A DNA stretch of 64,000 nt from an uncultured Spirochaetaceae bacterium (lineage in GTDB: Bacteria > Spirochaetota > Spirochaetia > Treponematales > Treponemataceae): NCBI GenBank assembly GCA_902799665.1, contig CADCBK010000008.1:1-64000 (forward strand), given 5' to 3'. Of this stretch, positions 40,891-49,090 are shown in pieces. The position numbers were made by a program, and so were the translations under genes. The stretch's first letter is position 1, and the number at the start of each line of letters is the position of its first letter. The notes under the pieces are model-generated. The model had not been told where the DNA came from. It ran no database searches and worked only from the letters and a program-made list of their open reading frames with translations.

Positions 40891-41094
40891 TTACGCCTTG
40901 GCGGAACTTTCGGCCTTTAGGTCCTCAACGTCTTCTTTTAGCGTCTCAAAATATTCTTTTGCGTCTTCCTTTAATTGGGCGCCGCAAGCCAGGGCCTTAG
41001 CCGCTCCTTTTTTAAAGGTGTCAGTCTGAACAAAGGCCGCGGCGACCGCTCCGGCCGCGACTCCCCACAAAAATTTTTTCCATCCGTCTGTCAT
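40891..41094 (-). CDS. Small membrane-associated protein (DUF6110-like)
   Basis: 67 residues. A short hydrophobic helix (KFLWGVAAGAVAAAFVQT) is followed by an amphipathic, charged helix (QLKEDAKEYFETLKEDVEDL). Small proteins of this kind sit beside P1B ATPases and HMA proteins in Clostridia, and I believe they match DUF6110. GGAGG precedes ATG 41094. The promoter carries the TTAG...CTAA operator. Confidence 0.65.
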   Translation of the reverse strand: MTDGWKKFLWGVAAGAVAAAFVQTDTFKKGAAKALACGAQLKEDAKEYFETLKEDVEDLKAESSAKA

Positions 41095-41114
41095 TGTTTC
41101 CTCCATGTCCGCTA

Positions 41115-41143
41115 ATATTAGCATAGACTAATATAAATGTCAA
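41115..41143 (-). promoter_or_regulatory. Promoter and metalloregulator-type operator of the ATPase operon
   Basis: Minus strand TTGACA (41138-41143), 17 bp, TAATAT (41115-41120). The plus strand TTAGCATAGACTAA (41118-41131) fills the spacer and overlaps the -10; it differs in few positions from the perfect palindrome at 42460-42473. Confidence 0.7.
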
Positions 41144-41379
41144 TCAGGCAACGAGAATTTTACAAGGCAAACATATGATGAATCCAATAACAAAAAATGC
41201 TCCCAGTTGCGGCTGCGTCAGATCGGCGCCGCTTGATAACTGCGCTACACGCGCATTGCGCCTTGAAACTATCTACGTCTGCCGCTATCGCGGCATGCGC
41301 AATGCGAGTGTCGCCGCCAGCCGCCCCGCTCCCTCGCGCATTTTTTTACTGTTTCCACGGACGTTTGCCTTGTGGAATT
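41144..41379. other. Intergenic stretch without recognised gene
   Basis: Holds no convincing coding frame. Short GC-rich palindromic strings (GCGCATTGCGCC, GGCATGCGCAATGC) suggest a decayed repeat. The flavodoxin gene ends at its high-coordinate side. Confidence 0.4.
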
Positions 41380-41802
41380 TTACACGGATAACATAGAGGC
41401 GGCCCAGGTCTTGCACTTTTGAACGTCGTCGGCTTCGGGCGTAAGGTGGACCATAAGGGGTTCGCCCAAAAGGACGGCGCCCTGGCTCTTGATTCTGTCC
41501 GCCCAGTCGCGAAGCCACTTGCCGTCGCCCCAATCGTAGGAGCCGAAGATTCCGATTTTCTTTCCCGAAATCGAGCCTTCAATCGCGGCAAAGAATTCCT
41601 CAACGCTGTCTTCCAAAACCTCGTCGCCCATCGCGGGGCTTCCCAAAAGCAAAACGTCGCAAGATAATGCGGCGGCCTGGTCCGCTTCGTCGGCGGTCGC
41701 GCAAAGGACTTCCGCTCCCTTTTCCTTAAGCGAATCGCAAATGGCGTTGGCCATCGCTTCCGTGTTTCCCGTTGTGCTTGCGTAAATCACAGCAACTTTC
41801 AT
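41380..41802 (-). CDS. Flavodoxin
   Basis: 140 residues. VIYASTTGNTEAMANAI is the FMN phosphate-binding loop, LLLGSPAMGDE and IFGSYDWGDGKWLRDW the isoalloxazine loops. It carries electrons in place of ferredoxin, often when iron is scarce. GGAGG precedes ATG 41802, which is 18 bp after the DUF3793 stop, so the two genes form an operon. Confidence 0.93.
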   Translation of the reverse strand: MKVAVIYASTTGNTEAMANAICDSLKEKGAEVLCATADEADQAAALSCDVLLLGSPAMGDEVLEDSVEEFFAAIEGSISGKKIGIFGSYDWGDGKWLRDWADRIKSQGAVLLGEPLMVHLTPEADDVQKCKTWAASMLSV

Positions 41803-41820
41803 ATATGCCTCCAAATATTT

Positions 41821-42450
41821 TTAAGCCGCCTTGACGGCCTTTTTGCCATAACAAATTATTTCTTTAATCGAAAAGCCCCGCTCAAAAAGGCGCAGGCAGC
41901 GCTCCGAACATTCCTTGTAAAGAAGCGAAAGCTTTTTGGCGCTCTCAACATCGCGGTAGGCTTTCCAAGAGCCGCAGTGGACGCAGCCCCTTCCGCCGCG
42001 CCTTTCAAAGTCAATCACGTCCAATAGCGGGTAGCCCAAAAGAAGCCCCACCTCGTGCGGAAAGGCGGCGCCGCTTTTTATTTTGGAACAAATTTTTTTT
42101 ACAAAGTCTTGAACGGATATCGCGCCGCAAGGGCCGCAGTTTGAGTAGCCTTTTTGTAAAAGATATTTTTTTACGCAAGGGCTTGACAAGATTTTTTGAA
42201 CCCAATCCGCGTCGTAAAAAATCGCGACAATCCTTTGCCGCCTGCCTTGGACAAAGGCGCTTTGGATTCCAAAAGATTCCAGCGCCGCCGCGCAGTCGCA
42301 AAATTCGCGCTCGCAAAAATCGCTTTGCCTTACGGAAAACAAATTTCCCGCCTTGATTCCGCACAAGGCCGGCGCCGCGCGCCAAACCAAAGTTTTTGCA
42401 AAAACATAGCCCGCGGCGCTCTCTTGGTTAGCAATAACTAACTTTTTCAC
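41821..42450 (-). CDS. DUF3793-family protein
   Basis: 209 residues. APALCGIKAGNLFSV, RRQRIVAIFYDADWVQ, FPHEVGLLLGYPLLDVIDF and GRGCVHCGSWKAYRDVESAKKL are the DUF3793 signature, including paired Cys (CVHCG) and extra Cys (NCGPCG). The function is unknown, but the family travels with flavodoxin and iron genes. The start is GTG 42450, six bases after the -10, with no Shine-Dalgarno. Confidence 0.85.
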   Translation of the reverse strand: MKKLVIANQESAAGYVFAKTLVWRAAPALCGIKAGNLFSVRQSDFCEREFCDCAAALESFGIQSAFVQGRRQRIVAIFYDADWVQKILSSPCVKKYLLQKGYSNCGPCGAISVQDFVKKICSKIKSGAAFPHEVGLLLGYPLLDVIDFERRGGRGCVHCGSWKAYRDVESAKKLSLLYKECSERCLRLFERGFSIKEIICYGKKAVKAA

Positions 42451-42456
42451 ACTGTT

Positions 42457-42485
42457 AAATTAGCATATGCTAACAATTTTGTCAA
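42457..42485 (-). promoter_or_regulatory. Promoter and operator of the DUF3793-flavodoxin operon
   Basis: Minus strand TTGACA (42480-42485), 17 bp, TAATTT (42457-42462). The perfect palindrome TTAGCATATGCTAA (42460-42473) covers the spacer and part of the -10. Near-identical operator at 41118-41131 implies co-regulation. Confidence 0.75.
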
Positions 42486-42565
42486 GAGAAGGCAGCGTCC
42501 TCCAGGACGCGGTGAAACCGCTCGCCCCAACGATTAAGGATTTGCGTTCAAAGGAACGAGCGGCC

Positions 42566-43345
42566 TTAGCCCAGCGCCACGTCCAAGACCATCATCAGCG
42601 CGAAGCCCGCGGCGAATGTTATCGCGCAAATGTCGGTCTTTTCGTCGCGGACGGCTTGGGGAACAAGTTCCTCGATGACAACGTAAACCATCGCGCCCGC
42701 CGCGAAAGAAAGCATGTAGGGCAACAAGGGAAGCAAGAGCGCCGTAAGCAAAATCGTAAGGGCGGCGGCGATTGGCTCAACCGCGCCCGAAAGGGTTCCG
42801 AACAAAAAGGCTTTTCCCTTGCCCTTCCCTTCGCTCAAAAGCGGCATAGAGACAATCGCGCCTTCGGGAAAATTTTGGATTGCGATTCCAAGCGCCAGGG
42901 CAAACGAGTCCGCAGCGCTTATCGCCGCTCCTCCGCTCAAAAAGCTTGCCAATGCCACGCCGACGGCCATGCCCTCAGGAATGTTGTGCAGGGTGACGGC
43001 GAAGAAAAGCATCGTGGTGCGGCTTATCGACGCGGCGGGGCCTTCGGGCTTTTGCGCCATCGCGTGCAAGTGCGGAGTGATTTTGTCAAGCAAAAACAAA
43101 AAGGCTATTCCCGCCGCGAATCCCGCCAAGGCGGGCGCGAAGGCAAAGCGGCCCAAAGAAGCCGACATGTCCATCGCCGGAATCAAAAGCGACCAAACGC
43201 TGGCCGCCACCATGACGCCCGCGGCAAAGCCCAAAAGGCCCCGCTCAAGGCTGTCGTTCATCTTGCCTTTTAAAAAGAAAACCGTCGCGGCCCCTAGCGT
43301 CGTTCCCAAAAACGGCAGGGCCAAGCCAAAGAAAAGCGCGCTCAT
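42566..43345 (-). CDS. ZIP-family metal transporter
   Basis: 259 residues with eight hydrophobic segments. VTLHNIPEGMAVGVAL and AIGIAIQNFPEGAIVSMPLL carry the HNxPEG and QNxPEG metal-binding motifs of helices IV and V. The His-rich cytoplasmic loop is reduced. It imports zinc, iron or manganese. The frame is open to 43528 but ATG 43345 fits the family and lies six bases after TATAAT (43352-43357). Confidence 0.92.
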   Translation of the reverse strand: MSALFFGLALPFLGTTLGAATVFFLKGKMNDSLERGLLGFAAGVMVAASVWSLLIPAMDMSASLGRFAFAPALAGFAAGIAFLFLLDKITPHLHAMAQKPEGPAASISRTTMLFFAVTLHNIPEGMAVGVALASFLSGGAAISAADSFALALGIAIQNFPEGAIVSMPLLSEGKGKGKAFLFGTLSGAVEPIAAALTILLTALLLPLLPYMLSFAAGAMVYVVIEELVPQAVRDEKTDICAITFAAGFALMMVLDVALG

Positions 43346-43478
43346 AAGCGCATTATAGCGCTGTTTTTTGGCTTTTGCTAGCGTTTTCCATTGAATGCAA
43401 AAAAGCAGTTGCGCTAATTTTAAAAATTTGCTATAAATATTAACATGTAAATACCGAAAATAAAGGTGGAGAGGAAAA

Positions 43479-43658
43479 ATGGAGAGAAAAAACATGGAAA
43501 CAAAAAACGTTCTTGTATCTATGGACAACGATTATTTTGCCGGCTGCATGGACGAGCTTGAAGATTCGATCGACCAGGGCTGGTCCGTGGTTGACCGAGA
43601 ATACGACGAGCTTACAAACACGTCATTCATCACGCTTGAGCGCGAATTGGTAGCCTAG
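43479..43658 (+). CDS. Small hypothetical protein, 59 residues
   Basis: Reads MERKNMETKNVLVSMDNDY, continues acidic (CMDELEDSIDQGWSVVDREY) and ends LERELVA. GGAGAGG seven bases before ATG 43479 and codon use like the backbone support it; an alternative start is ATG 43494. It is divergent from the ZIP gene and followed by a REP-like element and a terminator. Function unknown. Confidence 0.6.
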   Translation: MERKNMETKNVLVSMDNDYFAGCMDELEDSIDQGWSVVDREYDELTNTSFITLERELVA

Positions 43659-43698
43659 CGGCAATGACAAACGAACGCAAAACAAAAAGCGTTCGCTA

Positions 43699-43748
43699 GC
43701 CGCATAAGCCGCAACATTTGCGCTCACACTGTTCGCGCAAACAGCGGC
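43699..43748. repeat. REP-like palindromic intergenic element, copy 3
   Basis: GCCGCAACATTTGCGC, loop, GCGCAAACAGCGGC. Compared with the copies at 20828 and 24125, both arms of the stem changed together (TTCGCGC/GCGCGAA to TTTGCGC/GCGCAAA). Confidence 0.72.
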
Positions 43749-43765
43749 GCTGATTGCGCCATCGT

Positions 43766-43801
43766 AAAAAAGGGCTGCCCGATTTGGACAGCCCTTTTTT
43801 A
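43766..43801. terminator. Bidirectional Rho-independent terminator
   Basis: AAAAAA GGGCTG...CAGCCC TTTTTT. Lies between the convergent small gene and the SGNH lipoprotein gene. Confidence 0.9.
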
Positions 43802-43805
43802 TCGC

Positions 43806-45650
43806 TTAATTCAAAACCTCGTTATACTTATCCGCGATTTTCACCGCGCCGGCCTTTGTCGGGTGCGGGTCAAACCAAATCGGAATCTGTTTTCCCATGC
43901 CGTATATAATGCTTGCAAAGTCCATTCTTTCCGGAACGGGATGAAGGTTCTTTTCATGTTCATCATTCGTCATGCCGTCAAATACAGGAGCGACGTCGAC
44001 AAAAGTCACATTGGCGTTGTTGTCGGCCACATACTTGATGTATTCGTTTATCTGCGTGATGACAGGCTCGGCGTAATTGTTTATCTTTACAATCTTGTTT
44101 ATCCAATACTTCATTTTGCCGCTAAATTGCGCGTCCGGAATGAATCCGCCGTCGGCCCGGCTCTTGAAATACTTGTATGGGCTGAAAATCGACATCGCGT
44201 AAACATGATGCTTTCCGCCGTCGGTCAACTTTTCGATGATTTGGTCAAACCTGCCCCTAAAGCCGGGAACTTCGTCTTCAAACATTTTCTTAAACTGCTC
44301 CGGTGATTTTGTGAGAATGTCCGTTCCAAAGACTTTCAGCAAAATGTCGTTGGCGCCGATGCAAAGCGTTATGTAGTCGGCTTGACTAATCGCCTCTATG
44401 ATTTCGCCCTGCTTTGTCGCGATCGTTCCGTCGCAGTAATTTTCTTTTAGCTTGTCAAGCAGCATCTGCGTGTTGTCGCCGGACATCGCGTAGCTATAAA
44501 GATTGATGTTTTTTGTTTCCTTTAGCTTTTCATGGAGAACGGCGGGATAGGCGAACTTGTTGACATAATCAGGATTGTCGCTTTCGGCCTTGCGCCTGTT
44601 CATGTACTTGTTGTAGGCGGCGAGCATGTCAGACTCTTCCAAATCCGTGTCGACGATTTGTCCGCCCATCGCCTTGGGAGCGTAGCCCGCCGCGATGCTG
44701 TCGCCCAACGCCAACATGACATACGGAACGACATAAACTTTCGCGCTGGCGCTTGCAATGACAGTTCCAGAGCCGTCTTTAAGCGTGGCCGTCACGGTTC
44801 CTTCGCCATTTGCAGACGACACATAAGTCAACTTGGCTTTTTTGCTGTCGTTTGGATCTGCGGCCACAGTGAACAAGTTTGCGTCGGAAGACGCCCATTC
44901 CACAGTCGTGCCCGTGATTCCGACAAGCTTTGCCTCAACCGCGTCGTCTTGATCTTTGTTGCAAAGGACAAAGGCTGAGTCGCTCAGGAAAAAGCCCTTT
45001 ACGGTCACGTCCAAGCGTCCCGCGACGGGAACTTGTCCGTCAGACAAGGAGGCCGAGTCCGCTACGGTTGCGGTGATGGTGGCCACGCCAGGGTTGACGG
45101 CAGTCACAAGGCCGTTTTGGTCAACCGTGGCGACGCTCGTGTCGGAAGACGCCCAGTTGATTGTGGAAGTCGAGGCGGCGGGATTTGTTTGCGCGAAAAG
45201 CTTTACATTCGCGCCCTTTTCGATGGGAGCTGTGTATCCGCCTATCGCTACGGAAACCGCGCGGGCGGAAACATTTAGAAAAAGCGACTGCTTTTCGCCG
45301 CCGGACTGGGCGTAAATGCCGAACGCGCCGATTCTCTTGGGCTTGAATCTTACGACCCAGGAGTCTCCGACTTGCTCCGGCTCGCCTGAGAACGCAATGG
45401 CGTCCGAGTCGGTCCAAACCACGACTCTCGCGTCGCTCGGCTCAAAGGTAATGCCGACGGCCCCTTCGGCTTCCGCAACGCTTATGTCCGCTTTGGCCGC
45501 GAAAAGTCCTACGCTGGGCGCGTATTTGCTGGACTTGGGGTTAATTATTTTTTCTTGATAGAACGATCCGCCGCCAACATCACAGGCGGTGAACATGATT
45601 CCGCCCAAAACCAAAGCGGAAACCAACAAAGCTGAAAATACTCTTCTCAT
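43806..45650 (-). CDS. SGNH/GDSL-hydrolase lipoprotein with Ig-like (Big_2) domains
   Basis: 614 residues. Lipoprotein signal MRRVFSALLVSALVLGG with lipobox MFTAC; two Big_2 domains with ATVDQNGLVTAVNPGVATITA and a second degenerate unit around 210-300. The C-terminal catalytic domain has block I ALGDSIAAGY, block III CIGANDIL, and block V DPHPTKAG, giving the Ser-Asn-Asp/His set. Likely a surface esterase or lipase. TGGAGGAAAT precedes ATG 45650; the longer frame to 45758 is excluded. Confidence 0.88.
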   Translation of the reverse strand: MRRVFSALLVSALVLGGIMFTACDVGGGSFYQEKIINPKSSKYAPSVGLFAAKADISVAEAEGAVGITFEPSDARVVVWTDSDAIAFSGEPEQVGDSWVVRFKPKRIGAFGIYAQSGGEKQSLFLNVSARAVSVAIGGYTAPIEKGANVKLFAQTNPAASTSTINWASSDTSVATVDQNGLVTAVNPGVATITATVADSASLSDGQVPVAGRLDVTVKGFFLSDSAFVLCNKDQDDAVEAKLVGITGTTVEWASSDANLFTVAADPNDSKKAKLTYVSSANGEGTVTATLKDGSGTVIASASAKVYVVPYVMLALGDSIAAGYAPKAMGGQIVDTDLEESDMLAAYNKYMNRRKAESDNPDYVNKFAYPAVLHEKLKETKNINLYSYAMSGDNTQMLLDKLKENYCDGTIATKQGEIIEAISQADYITLCIGANDILLKVFGTDILTKSPEQFKKMFEDEVPGFRGRFDQIIEKLTDGGKHHVYAMSIFSPYKYFKSRADGGFIPDAQFSGKMKYWINKIVKINNYAEPVITQINEYIKYVADNNANVTFVDVAPVFDGMTNDEHEKNLHPVPERMDFASIIYGMGKQIPIWFDPHPTKAGAVKIADKYNEVLN

Positions 45651-45720
45651 ATTTCCTCCAAAAAATATAACAGCACAATTGTAATGGCATTTTTGCCAAA
45701 AGTCAAATTTTTTCGCGCTA

Positions 45721-45749
45721 TTGAAAGGGCGGCGGCTTTTCGCTATACT
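45721..45749 (+). promoter_or_regulatory. Promoter of icd, near-leaderless
   Basis: TTGAAA (45721-45726), 17 bp, TATACT (45744-45749), ten bases, ATG 45760. No Shine-Dalgarno. Confidence 0.6.
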
Positions 45750-45759
45750 TTCTTCCATT

Positions 45760-46959
45760 ATGAGTAAAATTCAAATGAAAAACCCGATCGCCGAACTTGA
45801 CGGCGACGAAATGACCCGCGTTCTTTGGGCTGTCATTAAAGACAAGCTTCTTCTTCCCTTTGTTGACTTAAAGACTGAATACTACGACTTGGGCCTAAAA
45901 GCCCGCGACGATTCCGACGACAAAATCACATACGAAGCCGCCGCCGCCATCAAGCGCCTGGGAGTGGGCGTAAAGTGCGCCACAATCACAAGCAACGCCG
46001 CGCGCGTAAAGGAATACAACCTAAAGCAGCTCACCCCCAGCCCCAACGGAATCATCCGCGGCGAGTTGGACGGAACGGTTTTCCGCGCCCCGATTTTTGT
46101 CAAGAACGTCCACTGCAACGTAAAGAGCTGGACAAAGCCGATAATCCTTGGCCGCCACGCTTACGGCGACGTTTACAAAAACTGCGAGATCAAGACCCCC
46201 TGCGCGGGCAAGGCGGAATTGGTCTTCACAGGTTCCGACGGAAAGGAAATCCGAAAGCTAATCAAGGAAATGCCCGGGCCCGGAATCATCCAGGGAATCC
46301 ACAACCTTGACTCCTCAATAGAAAACTTCGCGCGCTGCTGCTTTATGTACGCGCTTGACCAAAAAATCAGCGTGTGGTTTGCCACAAAGGACACAATCAG
46401 CAAAACCTACGACGGAAACTTTAAAGAGATTTTCCAACGCATTTTTGACGCGGAATTCAAGGCCAAGTTTGACGCGGCTGGAATCGAATACTTTTACACG
46501 CTAATCGACGACGCCGTGGCGCGCATCATGAAGTGCGACGGAGGAATTTTGTGGGCTTGCAAAAACTACGACGGCGACGTTATGAGCGACATGATCGCAT
46601 CCGCTTGCGGAAGCCTTGCGATGATGACAAGCGTTTTGGTAAGCCCCACCGGCGAGTTTGAGTACGAGGCCAGCCACGGAACCGTGCAAAAGCACTACTA
46701 CCGCTGGCAAAAGGGCGAAAAAACTTCGACCAACCCAGTCGCCTTGATTTTTGCCTGGACAGGAGCGCTCGCAAAAAGAGCCGAAAAGGACGGCACGCCC
46801 GAGCTTGCGGCCTTTGCAAAAAAGCTGGAAGACGCCACTCTTGGCCTTATCGAGGACGGCATCATGACCGGCGACCTTGCCCGCCTAGCCTCCCCCGCCG
46901 CCAAAGAAATCGTCGACAGCTGGCAGTTCATTGACAGGATTGCGGAACGGTTGAACTAG
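45760..46959 (+). CDS. icd: NADP-dependent isocitrate dehydrogenase, eukaryotic/type II
   Basis: 399 residues. ELDGDEMTRVLWAVIKDKLL, NGIIRGELDGTVFRAPI (the substrate-phosphate loop region), DDAVARIMKCDGGILWACKNYDGDV and SHGTVQKHYYRW match the homodimeric type II enzyme rather than the E. coli type. Oxidative decarboxylation of isocitrate, supplying 2-oxoglutarate and NADPH. The start at 45760 is set by the family and the promoter. A strong terminator follows. Confidence 0.95.
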   Translation: MSKIQMKNPIAELDGDEMTRVLWAVIKDKLLLPFVDLKTEYYDLGLKARDDSDDKITYEAAAAIKRLGVGVKCATITSNAARVKEYNLKQLTPSPNGIIRGELDGTVFRAPIFVKNVHCNVKSWTKPIILGRHAYGDVYKNCEIKTPCAGKAELVFTGSDGKEIRKLIKEMPGPGIIQGIHNLDSSIENFARCCFMYALDQKISVWFATKDTISKTYDGNFKEIFQRIFDAEFKAKFDAAGIEYFYTLIDDAVARIMKCDGGILWACKNYDGDVMSDMIASACGSLAMMTSVLVSPTGEFEYEASHGTVQKHYYRWQKGEKTSTNPVALIFAWTGALAKRAEKDGTPELAAFAKKLEDATLGLIEDGIMTGDLARLASPAAKEIVDSWQFIDRIAERLN

Positions 46960-46976
46960 CGAAAACTGGTTACTGA

Positions 46977-47008
46977 CAAAAAACGGCGGGCACCCCCGCC
47001 GTTTTTTT
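46977..47008. terminator. Bidirectional Rho-independent terminator
   Basis: AAAAAA CGGCGGG caccc CCCGCCG TTTTTTT. Between convergent icd and the M24 peptidase gene, touching the peptidase stop codon. Confidence 0.92.
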
Positions 47009-47708
47009 ATAACTCTTTGGCGACGCCATTTTCAAAATAGTAAATGTTTTCCAGCTTAAAGCCCCAGCGGCCGCCCGCCGCCCGAATGTGCGGCTCAAAA
47101 GTAAAAAGCGTATCCTCGCCCAGCGCGGCGGCGTTTCCTTTTTCAAAGTAAAGCCTATCGTTTTTGTCAACCTCAATCGTGTGGCCTACGTTTCCCAAGA
47201 AATCTAGGTTTTCAAAACCGAGCGACTTTATCAGCGCGTTCATTTCCAAAAAAATTTCTTCAAAAGTTTTTCCGGGAGCGGCTGCTTCGATAAAGCGGTC
47301 ATGCAAAAGCCGCTCGGCTTTTAGGCCTTGCAAAAAGTCCGCGCTTTTTATTTCGGCTTCTTCCCGGACGCGGCCGTCTTCCACGACAAAGGAGCGCGAG
47401 CAGTCGCCCCAAATCTGGCCGACCAGCGGCGAAAGGTCTATCGTCACAAGGTTTTCGCTTCCCACTTTTTCGTCGGATGGAACGTAATCCTTTCCGGAAA
47501 TCGAAAGGCAGCTGCGGCTTCCAAGCAAGACCAAGGCCGGGCACTCGTAGTACCAAGTTTTTTCCGCTCCCCGCTCCTTCATAAGAAACGCGCAGCGCTC
47601 CGCGATTTGTTTTTCCGACACTTCCGCCGTAATAAAAGGCTTAATGTCCCGCAAAACGCTTTTTGCGATCGCCTGAACTTTTTTGTATTCGTTTATGTTG
47701 GGATTCAT
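47007..47708 (-). CDS. M24-family metallopeptidase-like protein
   Basis: 233 residues with the pita-bread fold signature: LVTIDLSPLVGQIWGDCSRSFVV contains the two metal Asp residues, FLGNVGHTIEVDKND the His, and TLFTFEPHI the Glu. Short for an Xaa-Pro aminopeptidase and without an N-terminal domain, similar to methionine-aminopeptidase-like single-domain members. AAAGGAAC precedes ATG 47708. Confidence 0.85.
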   Translation of the reverse strand: MNPNINEYKKVQAIAKSVLRDIKPFITAEVSEKQIAERCAFLMKERGAEKTWYYECPALVLLGSRSCLSISGKDYVPSDEKVGSENLVTIDLSPLVGQIWGDCSRSFVVEDGRVREEAEIKSADFLQGLKAERLLHDRFIEAAAPGKTFEEIFLEMNALIKSLGFENLDFLGNVGHTIEVDKNDRLYFEKGNAAALGEDTLFTFEPHIRAAGGRWGFKLENIYYFENGVAKEL

Positions 47709-47728
47709 GACGGGGTTCCTTTAATATC

Positions 47729-48418
47729 TTATTCCTCAGCCAACAAATCAATCACATCACACGATTGCTTTTCTTTATAAAAATTAATCTTTTTATAAAT
47801 CCAAATATCGTTTTCTTTTTCGGCGTCCACATAAACTACAGAAATTCCGTTCTGTCCTTTTATTTTATAAGAAAAATACGCGCTTCCCATTCCGTTCGCA
47901 TTTGATTTTAATGAACCGCTTATCATTCCCGTTTGGCGGTAGTCTTGGCCTAAATATTCTTGTATGATTGGATTGCTTTCGATCAATTCCAAAGAATGCT
48001 TGTACGGCTCGCAACTCTTAAATGACGCGGCGACAGAAAACATAGTCACAAAAACAAAGCAAAGCATTATTCCGACAACAATGCAAACAGCCGCGATTGT
48101 TTTCTTATTTCGCTTTTTCTTTTCTTCTTGAATTTCTTCCTTTGTTTTTGCGGAGAATGCTGTTTCTGTGGCGCAGTAAGGGCAAACTCTTGAATCGGCC
48201 GGTATTTTTTTCTTGCACTTTTCGCACACCTGCAAAGGCTTTAGTATCAACATAATAATAAAAACCCACCAACCAATGCCAGGCCAAATCCCAAGCCAAA
48301 ACCAATGGGGCGAACGGTTCTTTTTTCTTGCCACAACCACGCCAAAAACAACCGGAACGATCCACACAAAAACCAAAATCAACAACGAGGCGATTCCGCC
48401 GCTCGCTTTTCTCACCAT
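47729..48418 (-). CDS. Membrane protein with zinc ribbon and Coa1-like domain
   Basis: 229 residues. Two N-terminal membrane helices (IASLLILVFVWIVPVVFGVVV, WPGIGWWVFIIMLIL), a zinc ribbon (CEKCKKKIPADSRVCPYC), a third helix (TIAAVCIVVGIMLCFVFVTMF) and a C-terminal Coa1/TIM21-like domain (SNPIIQEYLGQDYRQTG...). Function unknown. A start at 48448 is also possible. Confidence 0.72.
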   Translation of the reverse strand: MVRKASGGIASLLILVFVWIVPVVFGVVVARKKNRSPHWFWLGIWPGIGWWVFIIMLILKPLQVCEKCKKKIPADSRVCPYCATETAFSAKTKEEIQEEKKKRNKKTIAAVCIVVGIMLCFVFVTMFSVAASFKSCEPYKHSLELIESNPIIQEYLGQDYRQTGMISGSLKSNANGMGSAYFSYKIKGQNGISVVYVDAEKENDIWIYKKINFYKEKQSCDVIDLLAEE

Positions 48419-48531
48419 AATTTGCCCCGCTTCAAAAAATCCATCCAATGATGTAAAGCAATAATTTTTTAGACATTTCCTTTTTCATTAGTTAACACTC
48501 AAGTCCTATTTATGCAATTTCGATATTTACG

Positions 48532-49050
48532 CTATTCTTTGAATTTCCTGCAAGCTTCCTCTACTTTCTTAAAATCAATCGTTATTTTCCCAATTGGAAA
48601 GTCTTTTTCCTCCAAGCTGCATTTTTTCTCGTAAAGATTCTTAGCGGTTTTCTCTATTTTTCCTCTATTATCCTTGCAAAAACTATATTCAGCCAGCATA
48701 AGCATTTTATAGCTAAAATCGCCTTCGTCATTGATTTTATAAACCGAAAGTTCTGATTCCGGAACAGGAATCATGCTGTTAAAGCGTAAAGTTCCGTATA
48801 GTTTTTCCTTACTCTTCATATAAATCGTTGTAAGATTGTTTTTCTTGATCTTTCCACTCTGGTAGTCTTTATCCTTTGGCGAAGACATTGGAACAAAATA
48901 TTTAAATCCATTAATCTCCGTAAGAATTCCAACATATTTTCTGTGATAAGTTCGTTCCTCAGGCTTATTCTGCATGACATGGCTTTCTATTTTCAAAAGA
49001 TACGAAATATATTCATCGCTGACAGTATAAAACATATCGTCTTTAACCAT
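48532..49050 (-). CDS. toxN: ToxN/AbiQ-family endoribonuclease toxin, type III TA system
   Basis: 172 residues. FYTVSDEYISYLLKIESHVM, RKYVGILTEINGFKYFVPMSSPKDKD and FNSMIPVPESELSVYKIND are the hallmark segments of AbiQ/ToxN endoribonucleases. It cleaves RNA and is held inactive by ToxI RNA pseudoknots cut from the upstream repeat transcript. GGAGG precedes ATG 49050, just beyond the terminator that separates it from the repeats. Provides abortive-infection phage defence in relatives. Confidence 0.9.
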   Translation of the reverse strand: MVKDDMFYTVSDEYISYLLKIESHVMQNKPEERTYHRKYVGILTEINGFKYFVPMSSPKDKDYQSGKIKKNNLTTIYMKSKEKLYGTLRFNSMIPVPESELSVYKINDEGDFSYKMLMLAEYSFCKDNRGKIEKTAKNLYEKKCSLEEKDFPIGKITIDFKKVEEACRKFKE

Positions 49051-49063
49051 ACTCGCCTCCAAC

Positions 49064-49089
49064 AAAAAAAGGCGACTTGAAAAGTCGCC
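49064..49089 (-). terminator. Terminator between toxI and toxN
   Basis: Minus strand GGCGACTT ttc AAGTCGCC TTTTTTT. In type III systems a leaky terminator here sets the antitoxin RNA to toxin ratio. Confidence 0.88.
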
Positions 49090-49090
49090 C

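Noticed and set aside
41175-41396. A 73-codon plus-strand frame between the flavodoxin gene and the small membrane protein gene
   Set aside because: Composition is Arg/Ala-rich low-complexity translation of palindromic intergenic DNA; no ribosome binding site and no family.
42467-43273. A 268-codon plus-strand frame opposite the ZIP gene
   Set aside because: Runs of His, Arg and Lys are the usual antisense of a membrane-protein gene; the minus-strand ZIP motifs are decisive.
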